Shown here piece after piece: positions 54,660 through 63,274 of a stretch of DNA of 64,000 nucleotides; the first letter of the stretch is position 1, and each line of letters opens with the position of its first letter. Origin of the DNA: Schwartzia succinivorans DSM 10502 (lineage in GTDB: Bacteria; Bacillota; Negativicutes; Selenomonadales; Selenomonadaceae); assembly GCF_900129225.1 (NCBI RefSeq), contig NZ_FQUG01000002.1:62001-126000 (forward strand). Direction: 5' to 3'. The notes below the pieces were generated by a model. It saw only the letters and a list, made by a program, of their open reading frames with translations, was not told where the DNA came from and searched no databases. The translations under genes and the position numbers were made by a program.

Positions 54660-55487
54660 ATGAATACAGTAAAAATCGGAAATTTTGAGATGGGAGCAGG
54701 AAACCCTTTGGTGCTCATGGCAGGTCCGTGCGTTCTGGAGGATTATGAGCGCTGTCTCTTTATTGGACGTACTATACGCGATATTACAAGCCGTCTTGGT
54801 ATTCCATATATCTTCAAGGCATCCTTTGATAAGGCAAACCGCTCATCCTTCCATGGATTTCGCGGCCCCGGTCTTGAGAAGGGGCTGGAAATGCTTGCAA
54901 ATATCAAAAAGGAGCTCGGGGTACCTGTCGTGACTGATATCCATACGGAGCTTCAGCCGGAGCCTGTTTCAAAGGTCGTGGATGTCCTTCAGATTCCGGC
55001 ATTTCTCTGCCGTCAGACTGATCTTTTGAATGCTGCTGCAAAAACAGGGGCAGTCGTAAACGTTAAAAAGGGACAGTTCATGGCGCCTAAGGATATGCGG
55101 AATGTTGTTGACAAGATTCTTGAGGGCGGCAATTCGAATATCATACTGACGGAGCGCGGAGCTTCCTTTGGTTATAATAATCTTGTGGTTGATATGAGAA
55201 GCTTCCCGATAATGCGTTCCTTCGGTTATCCTGTTGTGTTTGACGCTACACACAGCGTTCAGCTTCCGGGAGGAAGCGGTACAAGCTCCGGCGGAAACCG
55301 TGAACTGGCGGAGTATCTTGCACGTGCAGCAGTAGGTGCAGGCGTTGACGGACTTTTCATGGAGGTTCACGATAATCCTGAGGAAGCACTCTGTGACGGT
55401 CCGAACAGTATTTATCTCGATAAGCTGGAGGATATCCTGAAGGACTGCCTGTCGATTTATAATATCGTACGCAAGAAACTTTACTGA
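54660..55487 (+). CDS. kdsA: 3-deoxy-8-phosphooctulonate synthase (Kdo-8-P synthase)
   Basis: 275 residues from the ATG at 54660, about 9 nt after GAAAGG; an ATG at 54633 immediately after kdsB lacks an SD. TIM-barrel DAHP-synthase superfamily: [76 protein letters not shown] and [11 protein letters not shown]. It condenses phosphoenolpyruvate with arabinose-5-phosphate. The active-site loop AGPCV would place a metal-binding Cys, suggesting the metal-dependent class. Confidence 0.96.
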   Translation: MNTVKIGNFEMGAGNPLVLMAGPCVLEDYERCLFIGRTIRDITSRLGIPYIFKASFDKANRSSFHGFRGPGLEKGLEMLANIKKELGVPVVTDIHTELQPEPVSKVVDVLQIPAFLCRQTDLLNAAAKTGAVVNVKKGQFMAPKDMRNVVDKILEGGNSNIILTERGASFGYNNLVVDMRSFPIMRSFGYPVVFDATHSVQLPGGSGTSSGGNRELAEYLARAAVGAGVDGLFMEVHDNPEEALCDGPNSIYLDKLEDILKDCLSIYNIVRKKLY

Positions 55488-55501
55488 GGAAGGTCCTGAG
55501 C

Positions 55502-56476
55502 ATGAGTTTAATCAAGGAAAAAGCAGTTGATACGCTGAAAATTGAAATTGATGCGGTAACTAAGCTCATTGACCGCATTGATGATGAGTTCGAGGATGCG
55601 GTAAATGGTATACTGGAATGCAAAGCCCGCCTTATCGTTACAGGAATAGGGAAATCCGGTCATGTGGGGCAGAAGGTTGCTGCAACGCTGGCAAGTACCG
55701 GAACACCTTCTTTCTTTATGCACCCTGCGGAGGCTTTTCACGGTGATTTGGGTATGGTCACGGCTAACGATATAGTGCTGGCTATTTCAAACAGCGGTGA
55801 AACAAACGAGGTTGTCAATATTCTGCCTATTATCCGCAGAATAGGTGCCAAGATAATAGCTCTCTGCGGACGCCGTGATTCTACACTTGGAAAAAATGCT
55901 GACTGGTTTATAGATGCAGGAGTCGATCGCGAAGCATGTCCTTTGGGACTTGCTCCGACGGCCAGCACAACGGCAGCCCTTGCAATGGGCGACGCTCTTG
56001 CAATGGCGCTTCTTTCTGCAAGAAATTTCACGGCACAGGATTTTGCGGTATTTCATCCTGGCGGATCTCTTGGGAGGAAACTTTTGCTGACGGTGGAAAA
56101 TGTCATGCATTCCGGAGACGAGAATCCTGTTATCGGTGTAGAAAAGACGGCAAAGGAAGCGCTCTTTGTCATGACGGCAAAGGGAGTAGGCGCAACATCC
56201 GTAGTATCTTCGGACGGTACATTTATCGGGCTTGTTACGGACGGAGATATCCGCCGCTGTCTTGCACAGGGAAGCGAGTTCTTGAACGAGCCGGTTGATA
56301 ATTTTATGACAAAGAATCCGATTACTATAACAAAGGATAAGCTGGCGGCTTCGGCGCTCAGCATTATGGAGAAGCATAAGCCACGGCCGATAACTGTTCT
56401 GCCGGTAGTCGATGATAAAAAACATCCGATAGGGATAGTACATCTTACAGACCTTTTACGTCAGGGAGTCGTATGA
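55502..56476 (+). CDS. kdsD: arabinose-5-phosphate isomerase
   Basis: 324 residues. SIS domain (about 35-180) with IVTGIGKSGHVGQKVAATLASTGTPSFFMHPAEAFHGDLGM and AISNSGETNEVV, then two CBS domains (about 205-324). It interconverts ribulose-5-phosphate and arabinose-5-phosphate, supplying KdsA. Its stop overlaps the kdsC start by 4 bp. Confidence 0.95.
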   Translation: MSLIKEKAVDTLKIEIDAVTKLIDRIDDEFEDAVNGILECKARLIVTGIGKSGHVGQKVAATLASTGTPSFFMHPAEAFHGDLGMVTANDIVLAISNSGETNEVVNILPIIRRIGAKIIALCGRRDSTLGKNADWFIDAGVDREACPLGLAPTASTTAALAMGDALAMALLSARNFTAQDFAVFHPGGSLGRKLLLTVENVMHSGDENPVIGVEKTAKEALFVMTAKGVGATSVVSSDGTFIGLVTDGDIRRCLAQGSEFLNEPVDNFMTKNPITITKDKLAASALSIMEKHKPRPITVLPVVDDKKHPIGIVHLTDLLRQGVV

Positions 56477-57015
56477 TGGAAGAAGCAAGAGATGCAGACG
56501 TCCTCGGGCGTGCAAAGAAAATTAAAATGATTATTCTCGATGTGGACGGAGTCCTTACTGATGGAGGCGTTCATATCGGTGAAGAGGGAGAACTCTTTAA
56601 GACCTTCAACATCAAGGACGGCATGGGAATCGCTCTTTGGCAGAGGGCCGGTTTTAGGACGGCAATCATTACGGGGCGCAGGTCCAAGATGCTGGAAAAA
56701 AGGGCTGAGGAGCTTCATATCACGGAGTTCAGACAGGGATGCCTGGATAAGCGTGATGCCTATAAGGAGATTAAGGAGAAGTATTCTTTGAAGGATGAGG
56801 AAATCGCCTACATCGGTGATGACCTTATTGATCTTCCTGTTATGATACAGGTTGGCTTTGCAGCTGCTCCTGCGGACGCGGTCAGTGATGTGCGCGAACG
56901 CGCTCACTTTGTCACTGAAGCATACGGAGGGCGCGGAGCTGTTCGGGAGGTTTTGGAATTTATTCTCAAATCTCAGAACCTGTGGAAGGATATAGTAAAC
57001 ACTTTTTTGAGTTAA
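56473..57015 (+). CDS. kdsC: Kdo-8-phosphate phosphatase (HAD family)
   Basis: 180 residues. HAD-family motif DVDGVLTDG with nucleophile Asp23 and Asp25, IITGRRSKMLEKRAEEL and the acidic motif IGDDLIDLPVM. The C-terminal TEAYGGRGAVREVLE is the KdsC-specific active-site tail. It releases Kdo from Kdo-8-phosphate. ATG at 56473 overlaps the kdsD stop; a second ATG follows directly. With kdsB, kdsA and kdsD this completes Kdo synthesis. Confidence 0.95.
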   Translation: MMEEARDADVLGRAKKIKMIILDVDGVLTDGGVHIGEEGELFKTFNIKDGMGIALWQRAGFRTAIITGRRSKMLEKRAEELHITEFRQGCLDKRDAYKEIKEKYSLKDEEIAYIGDDLIDLPVMIQVGFAAAPADAVSDVRERAHFVTEAYGGRGAVREVLEFILKSQNLWKDIVNTFLS

Positions 57016-57033
57016 GCTTTTGGAGGAACAAGT

Positions 57034-57945
57034 ATGATTTATCGCTGCCTTATGCTGCTCAGCAGAATCGTCTGCTGTCTGCCGCATTCGGCCCTGCTGG
57101 TTCTGGGCCGGGGAGCGGGTGTCCTGTATTACAAATTCATAAAGAAGCAGCGTGAACGCGCCGTGCAGCAGATGATGGAATGCCTTGACATGCCGGAGGA
57201 TGAGGCCCGTAAAACCGTGAGGGAATCCTTCATAAATCTCGCTACCAATGTTTTTGAGATTCTTTACATGCCGCATCTCAATAAAAAGAATTTTCATAAA
57301 TATATTGAGATTGATCATCTTGAACGCATGAAGGATGCTCTTGCTGAAGGGCATGGTGTTGTAGTTCTTACAGGCCACGTTGGAACCTGGGAATGGCTGT
57401 CTGCGGCATTTACTCTTTCGGATCTTCCGGTTACTGCAATCGCAAAGCCACAGCCGAATGAGCAGTATACACGTGTGCTGAATGACCTTCGGGCTACTAT
57501 AAATGTTGAGATTTTCAGCCGGGGTACAAGCGAGCTCCTTGCGGCAGCACGGGCACTTCGTCATGGCAAAATTCTGGGATTCCTGGCAGACCAGGATGCG
57601 GGCCCCGGGGGAGCCTTTATTGATTTCCTCGGAAAAACCGCGTCAACGCCAATGGGACCTGCGGTGTTCTCACGCAAGTTCAATGCCCCTGTGCTTCCTG
57701 CGTTTATACTCAGAAAGCCTGATGGAACCCATAAGGTTGTTATCGGAGAGGCAATGCGGTATGAGGATCACGGAGATACAGACAAGGACCTCTACGATTT
57801 CACTGTGCGCATGACACGCATACTTGAAGGGATTATAAAGGAAAATCCGACTCAGTGGCTTTGGTTCCAGAAGAGGTGGAATACGCCTCCGGAGCAAAAG
57901 CATGTTAAACACCATACTGTCAAGGCAGAGGAGGAGCAGCCGTAA
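57034..57945 (+). CDS. second lipid A secondary acyltransferase (LpxL/LpxM family)
   Basis: 303 residues. Same family as the product at 44127: HVGTWEWLSAAF carries HX4E near residue 114, then FLADQDAGPGGAFIDFLGK, PMGPAVFSRKFNAPVLPAFI and ENPTQWLWFQKRWNTPP. The C-terminal 20 residues are charged and variable. It likely adds a secondary acyl chain to Kdo2-lipid A, downstream of the WaaA step whose gene is nearby. Which acyl position it modifies cannot be read from the sequence. SD TTGGAGGA; lptC follows 2 bp after the stop. Confidence 0.9.
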   Translation: MIYRCLMLLSRIVCCLPHSALLVLGRGAGVLYYKFIKKQRERAVQQMMECLDMPEDEARKTVRESFINLATNVFEILYMPHLNKKNFHKYIEIDHLERMKDALAEGHGVVVLTGHVGTWEWLSAAFTLSDLPVTAIAKPQPNEQYTRVLNDLRATINVEIFSRGTSELLAAARALRHGKILGFLADQDAGPGGAFIDFLGKTASTPMGPAVFSRKFNAPVLPAFILRKPDGTHKVVIGEAMRYEDHGDTDKDLYDFTVRMTRILEGIIKENPTQWLWFQKRWNTPPEQKHVKHHTVKAEEEQP

Positions 57946-57947
57946 TC

Positions 57948-58493
57948 ATGGAAAAGAAAATGAAAATGGTGATGCTTCTTGCAGCGGCTGCCTTTATAGG
58001 CGGAATCGCATGGGTAGTATTCTCCGTACCTAAGGAAGAAAATGTGAAGGAAGCCGGAGACCCCGGTCCAAGACTTATGGAATATTCCTCCAACACTATT
58101 CGTGAAGAAAAGGATGGAAAGGTCATATGGGAGATTTATGCTGAGCAGTCACAGATGAATGTGGATACTCAGGATACGGTTTTCCAGAACGTAAAAGGAA
58201 AATATTATCAGGGAGATAAGCTTATCACCATTACAGCGCCCCACGGCGTCTATAACAGCAAGACGCGCAATGTGCGGCTGGACGGCGGAGCAAAGGCCGT
58301 AACAAGTGATAACGAGACGCTGGACTGCGCATCCCTTGAATGGGTGGCAGATGAAGGACGGCTTTTGGCAATAGGAAAAGCGAAGCTTGTGCGCGGTGGG
58401 GTAACAATCACGGCGGACAGGATTGAAGCCGCAGACGAATTTAATTCCTTCAAGGCGCAGGGTAATGCGCATATCGTGAAAGGAAAGGAATGA
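57948..58493 (+). CDS. lptC: LPS export protein LptC
   Basis: 181 residues. An N-terminal membrane anchor (about 6-26) precedes a periplasmic beta-jellyroll: GKVIWEIYAEQSQMN, GKYYQGDKLITITAPHGVYNS and ADRIEAADEFNSFKAQGNAHI. It takes LPS from the LptBFG transporter and passes it to LptA. The SD GAGGAGGAG lies within the end of the acyltransferase gene. Its stop overlaps the lptA start. Confidence 0.92.
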   Translation: MEKKMKMVMLLAAAAFIGGIAWVVFSVPKEENVKEAGDPGPRLMEYSSNTIREEKDGKVIWEIYAEQSQMNVDTQDTVFQNVKGKYYQGDKLITITAPHGVYNSKTRNVRLDGGAKAVTSDNETLDCASLEWVADEGRLLAIGKAKLVRGGVTITADRIEAADEFNSFKAQGNAHIVKGKE

Positions 58494-59200
58494 GCACGAT
58501 GAAATCAATTCATAAGAAAAGTATTGCAGCTGCAGCAGCTGTGCTGCTTGGTATTTCTAGCTTTGCAATCGTCGGAGCGGAGCCTTCAAACGGAGCATCC
58601 GAACTGAACGGAGATGTGGTAGAATATAATGCGAAGACGGGCCTCATGACGGCAGATGGACATGTTGTTCTTAAGCATAATGACGGTGTTGCAAGAGGCA
58701 GCCATGCAGAATACAATACGAAAACACAGGACGGTCTTTTGACCGGCGGAGTAGTCGCCAATCAGGGGGATACGCACCTTACATGTGATTCCGTGCGTTT
58801 CTTCGGAGGAACTCAGGTCGTGGCTGAAGGAAATGTTCATGGCTCAAAGGGAGATAAAGCCTATGAGGGACCGCGTGCGGAATACTCCACTGACAATGAG
58901 TATCTGAGACTTCCCGCAGGAGGTACAATCACCACGGCGGACGGCTCTTTTACAGCAGATTACATGGAGGGCTGGATGAAGGAAAATCATGCCCGCGGTG
59001 TAGGTAATGCCTATGTTACCAGCCCGAAGAGAAACTTTGAGGGCGGCGGAGATGAGGCCGAGTATTTCGGAGAAGAAAGCGGAAAAGTGGTTTTGACAGG
59101 TAACGCATGGGCAATTCAGGACAATAACAGGCTTAAGAGCCAGCGTCTTACGGTTTATCTCGATGAAAAGGGACAGGCACAGACAGAGGCGGCACAGTAA
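58490..59200 (+). CDS. lptA: LPS transport periplasmic protein LptA (OstA-like)
   Basis: 236 residues. Signal peptide (about 1-30, SFAIVGAE), then repeated OstA jellyroll strands: LNGDVVEYNAKTGLMTADGHVV, ARGSHAEYNTKTQDGLLTGGV and VLTGNAWAIQDNNRLKSQRL. It builds the periplasmic bridge for LPS. Longer than E. coli LptA (185). ATG at 58490 overlaps the lptC stop; an internal ATG at 58499 is an alternative. lptD is not in the window. Confidence 0.92.
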   Translation: MSTMKSIHKKSIAAAAAVLLGISSFAIVGAEPSNGASELNGDVVEYNAKTGLMTADGHVVLKHNDGVARGSHAEYNTKTQDGLLTGGVVANQGDTHLTCDSVRFFGGTQVVAEGNVHGSKGDKAYEGPRAEYSTDNEYLRLPAGGTITTADGSFTADYMEGWMKENHARGVGNAYVTSPKRNFEGGGDEAEYFGEESGKVVLTGNAWAIQDNNRLKSQRLTVYLDEKGQAQTEAAQ

Positions 59201-59230
59201 GAGTCCTAAGGAACAAAGGAGTTTTACGGT

Positions 59231-59950
59231 TTGTATATCGAAGCAAGAGACTTAGTAAAAACATATAAGAATCGGAACGCCGTTGACCATGTGTCAATCA
59301 AGATGAAGACAGGTGAGATAGTCGGCCTTCTTGGACCTAACGGTGCCGGTAAGACGACGACCTTTTACATGATTATCGGCATTGAGCGTCCGACCTCCGG
59401 AGAGGTTTTTCTGGACGACAAGCCAATCGGAAATTTACCGATGCATGTGCGCGCGCAGATGGGAGTAAGCTATCTGGCACAGGAGGCATCAATATTCCGT
59501 AAGCTGACCGTCGAGGAAAATCTCATGGCTATTTTGGAGATGACGGGAGCCGGTAAAAAGGAATGTCGGCAGAAAATGTCGGATCTTCTGGAGGAATTTC
59601 ACGTAGCACATGTCCGGGAGCGCAAAGGAACGGAGCTTTCCGGAGGCGAGCGCCGCCGTGTTGAAATCGCGCGCTGTCTCGCGCTTGAGCCTAAATTCAT
59701 CCTGCTGGATGAGCCGTTTGCCGGGGTTGATCCGATTGCCGTTGCGGATATTCAGGGAATTATTGAATATCTGAGAAAGCGTGGTATTGGAATCCTTATT
59801 ACGGACCATAACGTCAGGGAGACGCTGCGTATCGTTGACAGGGCGTATATATTAAACAACGGGGAAATCCTTTTGGAAGGCGACCGTCACAAGATTGCAA
59901 ACGATGAGCTTGCAAAGAAATTTTATCTGGGTGACAATTTCACCCTGTAG
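59231..59950 (+). CDS. lptB: LPS export ABC transporter ATPase LptB
   Basis: 239 residues from a TTG start with AAAGGAG 9 nt upstream. Walker [10 protein letters not shown] (35-43), Q-loop [20 protein letters not shown], signature [16 protein letters not shown], Walker [17 protein letters not shown] and switch His in [11 protein letters not shown]. The [13 protein letters not shown] segment is LptB-specific. It powers LPS extraction with LptF/G and is followed 14 bp later by that permease. Confidence 0.96.
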   Translation: MYIEARDLVKTYKNRNAVDHVSIKMKTGEIVGLLGPNGAGKTTTFYMIIGIERPTSGEVFLDDKPIGNLPMHVRAQMGVSYLAQEASIFRKLTVEENLMAILEMTGAGKKECRQKMSDLLEEFHVAHVRERKGTELSGGERRRVEIARCLALEPKFILLDEPFAGVDPIAVADIQGIIEYLRKRGIGILITDHNVRETLRIVDRAYILNNGEILLEGDRHKIANDELAKKFYLGDNFTL

Positions 59951-59964
59951 GAGTATAGGAAATA

Positions 59965-61062
59965 ATGCATATTCGGCTTTTAGACCGCTATATTTTCCGT
60001 GAGGTGTTCTTCACCTTTCTGTTTGGTATTGCGGCGTTTACAACAGTATTTGTGGGATCCGGAACACTGTTTCGAATCGCACAGTATATGACAGAATATG
60101 GGGCTTCGCTTAGCTCCTGCATAAAAATTTTTGTTCTCAGCCTTCCGGGGGCTGTAATCTGGACATTCCCTATGTCCATGCTGCTCGGGACGCTCCTGGC
60201 ATTCGGAAGATTGTCAAGCTCCAGCGAGATTACGGCTATGAAGTCATGCGGCGTCAGCTTTTGGAGAATTGCGGCACCGGGACTTCTTCTTGGTCTGGTT
60301 GTGAGTTTTTTTGCTGTGTGGTTCAATGAATATATTGTGCCCTGGTCCAACGAGGCGTACACAAGAGTTCTGAACTACGAAATCAAGGGTAATACGGCAC
60401 CGCAGTCACAGGACCATATTATTCTTAAGGACATCAAGAGCGGTGTTATTAACCGTCTCATATACGCGCGCCGTTATGACGCGTCCACCGAGCAGATGCA
60501 GAATATTACAATGCAGCTTTTCGAAAATGGAAAGGTGAGCCATGTAGAAAATGCTGAGTATGCAGAGTGGAAGAATGGAACATGGACGATGCATCAGGGC
60601 GTAATATACGATATTCCGAAGGAAGAGGGCGCTGCCCAGCACCTGATGCACTTTGATACGCAGCTGCTTCCAATCAATGACAGCCCGCGTCAGATTGTCC
60701 GTTCACAGAAGAGACCTGAGGAAATGACAATCCGTGAGCTTCGTGAGACAATTAAGCTTCTAAAGGGGCAGTTTGTAAATTCCAGAAAGATGGAGGCTGA
60801 ATTCCATCAGCGCTTTACTGTACCGTTTGCCAGCTTTATCTTTGCGCTGGTGGGTATTCCGCTTGGCCTTCAGCCAAACCGCGCAAGCTCTTCACGTGGC
60901 TTTGCTCTCAGTATAGTGATTATTTTCATATACTACTCGCTTATGACTATGGGAGGCGCTTTTGCACAGGGGGGGACGCTTCCTGCCATGTTTGCGGTCT
61001 GGATTCCGAATATCGTCGGTCTCATAGCGGGTGTATATCTTATGTGGAAGGCATCAAGGTAA
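59965..61062 (+). CDS. lptF: LPS export permease LptF/LptG family
   Basis: 365 residues, YjgP/YjgQ family. Helices at about 13-33, 58-80, 98-120 and three near the C-terminus flank a periplasmic jellyroll (about 140-260). Signatures LLDRYIFREVFFTFLFG, SEITAMKSCGVSFWRI and RFTVPFASFIFALVGIPLG. It forms the channel driven by LptB. Proteobacteria carry both lptF and lptG; only one copy is here, so it may act as a homodimer or its partner may be elsewhere. SD GTAGGAG. Confidence 0.92.
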   Translation: MHIRLLDRYIFREVFFTFLFGIAAFTTVFVGSGTLFRIAQYMTEYGASLSSCIKIFVLSLPGAVIWTFPMSMLLGTLLAFGRLSSSSEITAMKSCGVSFWRIAAPGLLLGLVVSFFAVWFNEYIVPWSNEAYTRVLNYEIKGNTAPQSQDHIILKDIKSGVINRLIYARRYDASTEQMQNITMQLFENGKVSHVENAEYAEWKNGTWTMHQGVIYDIPKEEGAAQHLMHFDTQLLPINDSPRQIVRSQKRPEEMTIRELRETIKLLKGQFVNSRKMEAEFHQRFTVPFASFIFALVGIPLGLQPNRASSSRGFALSIVIIFIYYSLMTMGGAFAQGGTLPAMFAVWIPNIVGLIAGVYLMWKASR

Positions 61063-61099
61063 GAAAAGTAAGCTAAGTACAGTGAATGGGGGGAAAACA

Positions 61100-62284
61100 A
61101 TGTACGGAGTTGTGCTCATTGTGGTTCTTGTTATAACCGGCGGTGTGATTGCTTTTATCGGCGATCGCGTCGGAACAAAGGTGGGCAAGAAAAAGCTGTC
61201 TCTTTTCGGACTGCGCCCGCGGCATACCTCTGTCATTGTTACCATTATCACAGGTATTTGTATTACGACTATGACCTTCGGCGTAATGGCGGCTGTCTCA
61301 AAGGACGTGCGCACGGCACTTTTCGGTATGGAAAAACTGAACAGGGCAATGCAGGAGACACAGGAACGTCTGAATACGGCAGGCGTGAAGCTTTCTGCAG
61401 CTGAGGAGCAGCAGAAGAAGGCTGAGGAGAAGCTGAAGGATTCACGGGAAGAAATAGAAAAGCTGCAGTCAAAGCAGGAGAAGCTTGCAGCAAGAGCATC
61501 CGAACTTGAGGCAGGCAATGCCGCACTTGAAGCTGAAAAGGGTGCGCTGCTTTCAAAGAATGACGCGCTTTCTTCAGAAAATACAGCGCTTGAAGCCGAC
61601 AACAAATCACTGGAGCAGCGTTCTGAGCTTCTACGGCAGGGCCTGCAGACGATGCGCGAAGGAGATATTGTTTTCCGTGCAGGAGAGGTTGTTGCCAGCG
61701 GAGTTATTGAGGGCGGCCGGTCGAAGGAAGAGATCCGTGAGGATATGGAATCTCTTATAGTCCTGGCGAACCGGAATACGACCCAGCGGCTTGGCGTGAA
61801 TGATGAAAACAGCAGCATTTGGATTTATCAGCCTGAATACGATAAAGCAGTAGAAACGATTTCGTCAGGTAAAAATGATATGGTTGTCCGTATAGTTGCA
61901 GCTGGAAATCTTATTGCCGGAGAGCCTGTCCGTACAAACCTTCAGTTGTTCAAAAATTCGATTATCTACAGGAAAAATGAATTTATTATAGCTCGGCCGT
62001 TCCGTATCACTGCAGGGGATAGTTCAGAGGCTGAGAATACGGTCATGAGTTTCCTGAAGGATGTGAACCTCGCGGCAACAGACCGTGGTATTCTGCCGGA
62101 CCCTATACGCGGCTCCGTCGGTGTTATGGAGGGCTCACAGTTCTTTGATGTTGTGCAGGCGCTTGTGCCGATATCCGGTGATATTATTTTGAGCGCGTAT
62201 GCCCGTGATGATACGGATGCTCTCGGCCCACTGCGGCTTAATATAAAGCTGGAGTCCGGCTTTACTTCTGATTCTTCAAACTAA
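61100..62284 (+). CDS. DUF3084 membrane/coiled-coil protein
   Basis: 394 residues from the ATG at 61100, after GGGGGGAAA; an in-frame upstream start at 61031 lies inside lptF and was rejected. Two membrane helices (about 3-22 and 45-66) flank the basic GDRVGTKVGKKKLSLFGLRPRHTSV, a DUF3084 hallmark. A coiled coil follows (about 85-205, with ELEAGNAALEAEKGALLSKN type heptads), then a soluble domain with IVFRAGEVVASGVIEGG and AARPFRIT-like segments. Function unknown. Conserved linkage with LPS transport genes suggests an envelope role. Confidence 0.85.
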   Translation: MYGVVLIVVLVITGGVIAFIGDRVGTKVGKKKLSLFGLRPRHTSVIVTIITGICITTMTFGVMAAVSKDVRTALFGMEKLNRAMQETQERLNTAGVKLSAAEEQQKKAEEKLKDSREEIEKLQSKQEKLAARASELEAGNAALEAEKGALLSKNDALSSENTALEADNKSLEQRSELLRQGLQTMREGDIVFRAGEVVASGVIEGGRSKEEIREDMESLIVLANRNTTQRLGVNDENSSIWIYQPEYDKAVETISSGKNDMVVRIVAAGNLIAGEPVRTNLQLFKNSIIYRKNEFIIARPFRITAGDSSEAENTVMSFLKDVNLAATDRGILPDPIRGSVGVMEGSQFFDVVQALVPISGDIILSAYARDDTDALGPLRLNIKLESGFTSDSSN

Positions 62285-62302
62285 GTACAAAGGAGCCCTG
62301 AA

Positions 62303-62698
62303 ATGATAATAGCCGTTGATCCCGGAAGAGAAAAATGCGGGATAGCTGTTCTGAGAGAAAACGGAGAGGTTAAGGAGCATTCCGTCATTGCCACCGTCTG
62401 GCTTACGGAGGAACTGAAGGAGCGTGTTGAGCGTTATAAACCCTCGCTTCTGGTCATAGGCAACGGAACCTCAAGCAAAAGCGCACAGGCGGCTATACGG
62501 GAGGAGTTTCCGGAGCTTTCTGTCCATGAGGCGGACGAGTACCGTACAACGGATGATGCGAAGCGGGCCTATTGGGAGGAAAATCCTCCTACAGGCTGGA
62601 GACGATTTTTCCCGACAAGCATGCAGGTTCCGCCGGTTCCGATAGATGATTATGCAGCCATTATTTTGGGACAGCGTTATTTAATCAATCGAAGATGA
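62303..62698 (+). CDS. YqgF/RuvX-like RNase H-fold protein
   Basis: 131 residues. The N-terminus MIIAVDPGREKCGIAVL carries the first catalytic-type Asp6 of the RNase H/resolvase fold, the middle LLVIGNGTSSKSAQAAI, and PVPIDDYAAIILGQRYL supplies a late acidic residue. The family includes the pre-16S rRNA processing nuclease YqgF, but this short divergent branch is commonly annotated only as a YqgF-related or Holliday-junction-resolvase-like protein. SD AAAGGAG. Not obviously connected with LPS. Confidence 0.75.
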   Translation: MIIAVDPGREKCGIAVLRENGEVKEHSVIATVWLTEELKERVERYKPSLLVIGNGTSSKSAQAAIREEFPELSVHEADEYRTTDDAKRAYWEENPPTGWRRFFPTSMQVPPVPIDDYAAIILGQRYLINRR

Positions 62699-62740
62699 GT
62701 CCCACGACGCCTGGGGGATTTTTAAAGGAGTGAAAAATAC

Positions 62741-63202
62741 ATGCCGGAAAAAAAGGAGCGTCCTGAGTGGACAGAGTATTTTCTCGACATAGCGGCGGCG
62801 GTGGGACGCCGTTCTACGTGTCTGAGAAGACAGTACGGTGCGATTATAGTAAAGGATAGAATTATCATCAGTACAGGTTACAATGGCGCACCGCGCGGCG
62901 AAGCAAACTGCATTGATACCGGTATCTGTGAGCGTGAGCGCCTGCATGTTCCTAAAGGGCAGAACTATGAGCTTTGTGTAGCTGTTCATGCTGAACAAAA
63001 TGCTATAATTAATGCGGACCCTGTAAAAATGCAGGGAGCTACTATATATATCGTGGGCTTTAATTCTGACGGAACGCTGGCATCGGGTAAACCGTGTCTT
63101 TTGTGCCGGCGCATGCTCCGCAACGCGATGATAAAGGAAGCTGTCTATAAGGAGACAGATGGCAGTGTGGTCTGTATAGCTCCTAAGGATATTAAGGACT
63201 GA
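62741..63202 (+). CDS. dCMP deaminase (ComEB-like)
   Basis: 153 residues. Zinc-dependent deaminase: YNGAPRGEANC substrate loop, HAE motif (His83, Glu85) in AVHAEQNAI and PCLLC (Cys119, Cys122). It deaminates dCMP to dUMP for thymidylate synthesis. The first residues PEWTEYFLDIAAAVGRRSTCLRRQYGA match the ComEB/dCMP-deaminase family rather than cytidine or tRNA-adenosine deaminases. SD AAAGGAG 8 nt before the ATG. A terminator follows. Confidence 0.93.
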   Translation: MPEKKERPEWTEYFLDIAAAVGRRSTCLRRQYGAIIVKDRIIISTGYNGAPRGEANCIDTGICERERLHVPKGQNYELCVAVHAEQNAIINADPVKMQGATIYIVGFNSDGTLASGKPCLLCRRMLRNAMIKEAVYKETDGSVVCIAPKDIKD

Positions 63203-63204
63203 TG

Positions 63205-63245
63205 AAAAGACTGTGCCGAAAATTTACGGCATGGTCTTTTCTGTT
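63205..63245 (+). terminator. intrinsic terminator after the dCMP deaminase gene
   Basis: AAAAGACTGTGCCG (63205-63218) pairs with CGGCATGGTCTTTT (63227-63240) over 14 bp with two GU wobbles and an 8-nt loop, followed by a short T tract. Confidence 0.8.
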
Positions 63246-63274
63246 GCAAAAAAGCAGAAAAGAAAGGTGAATTT

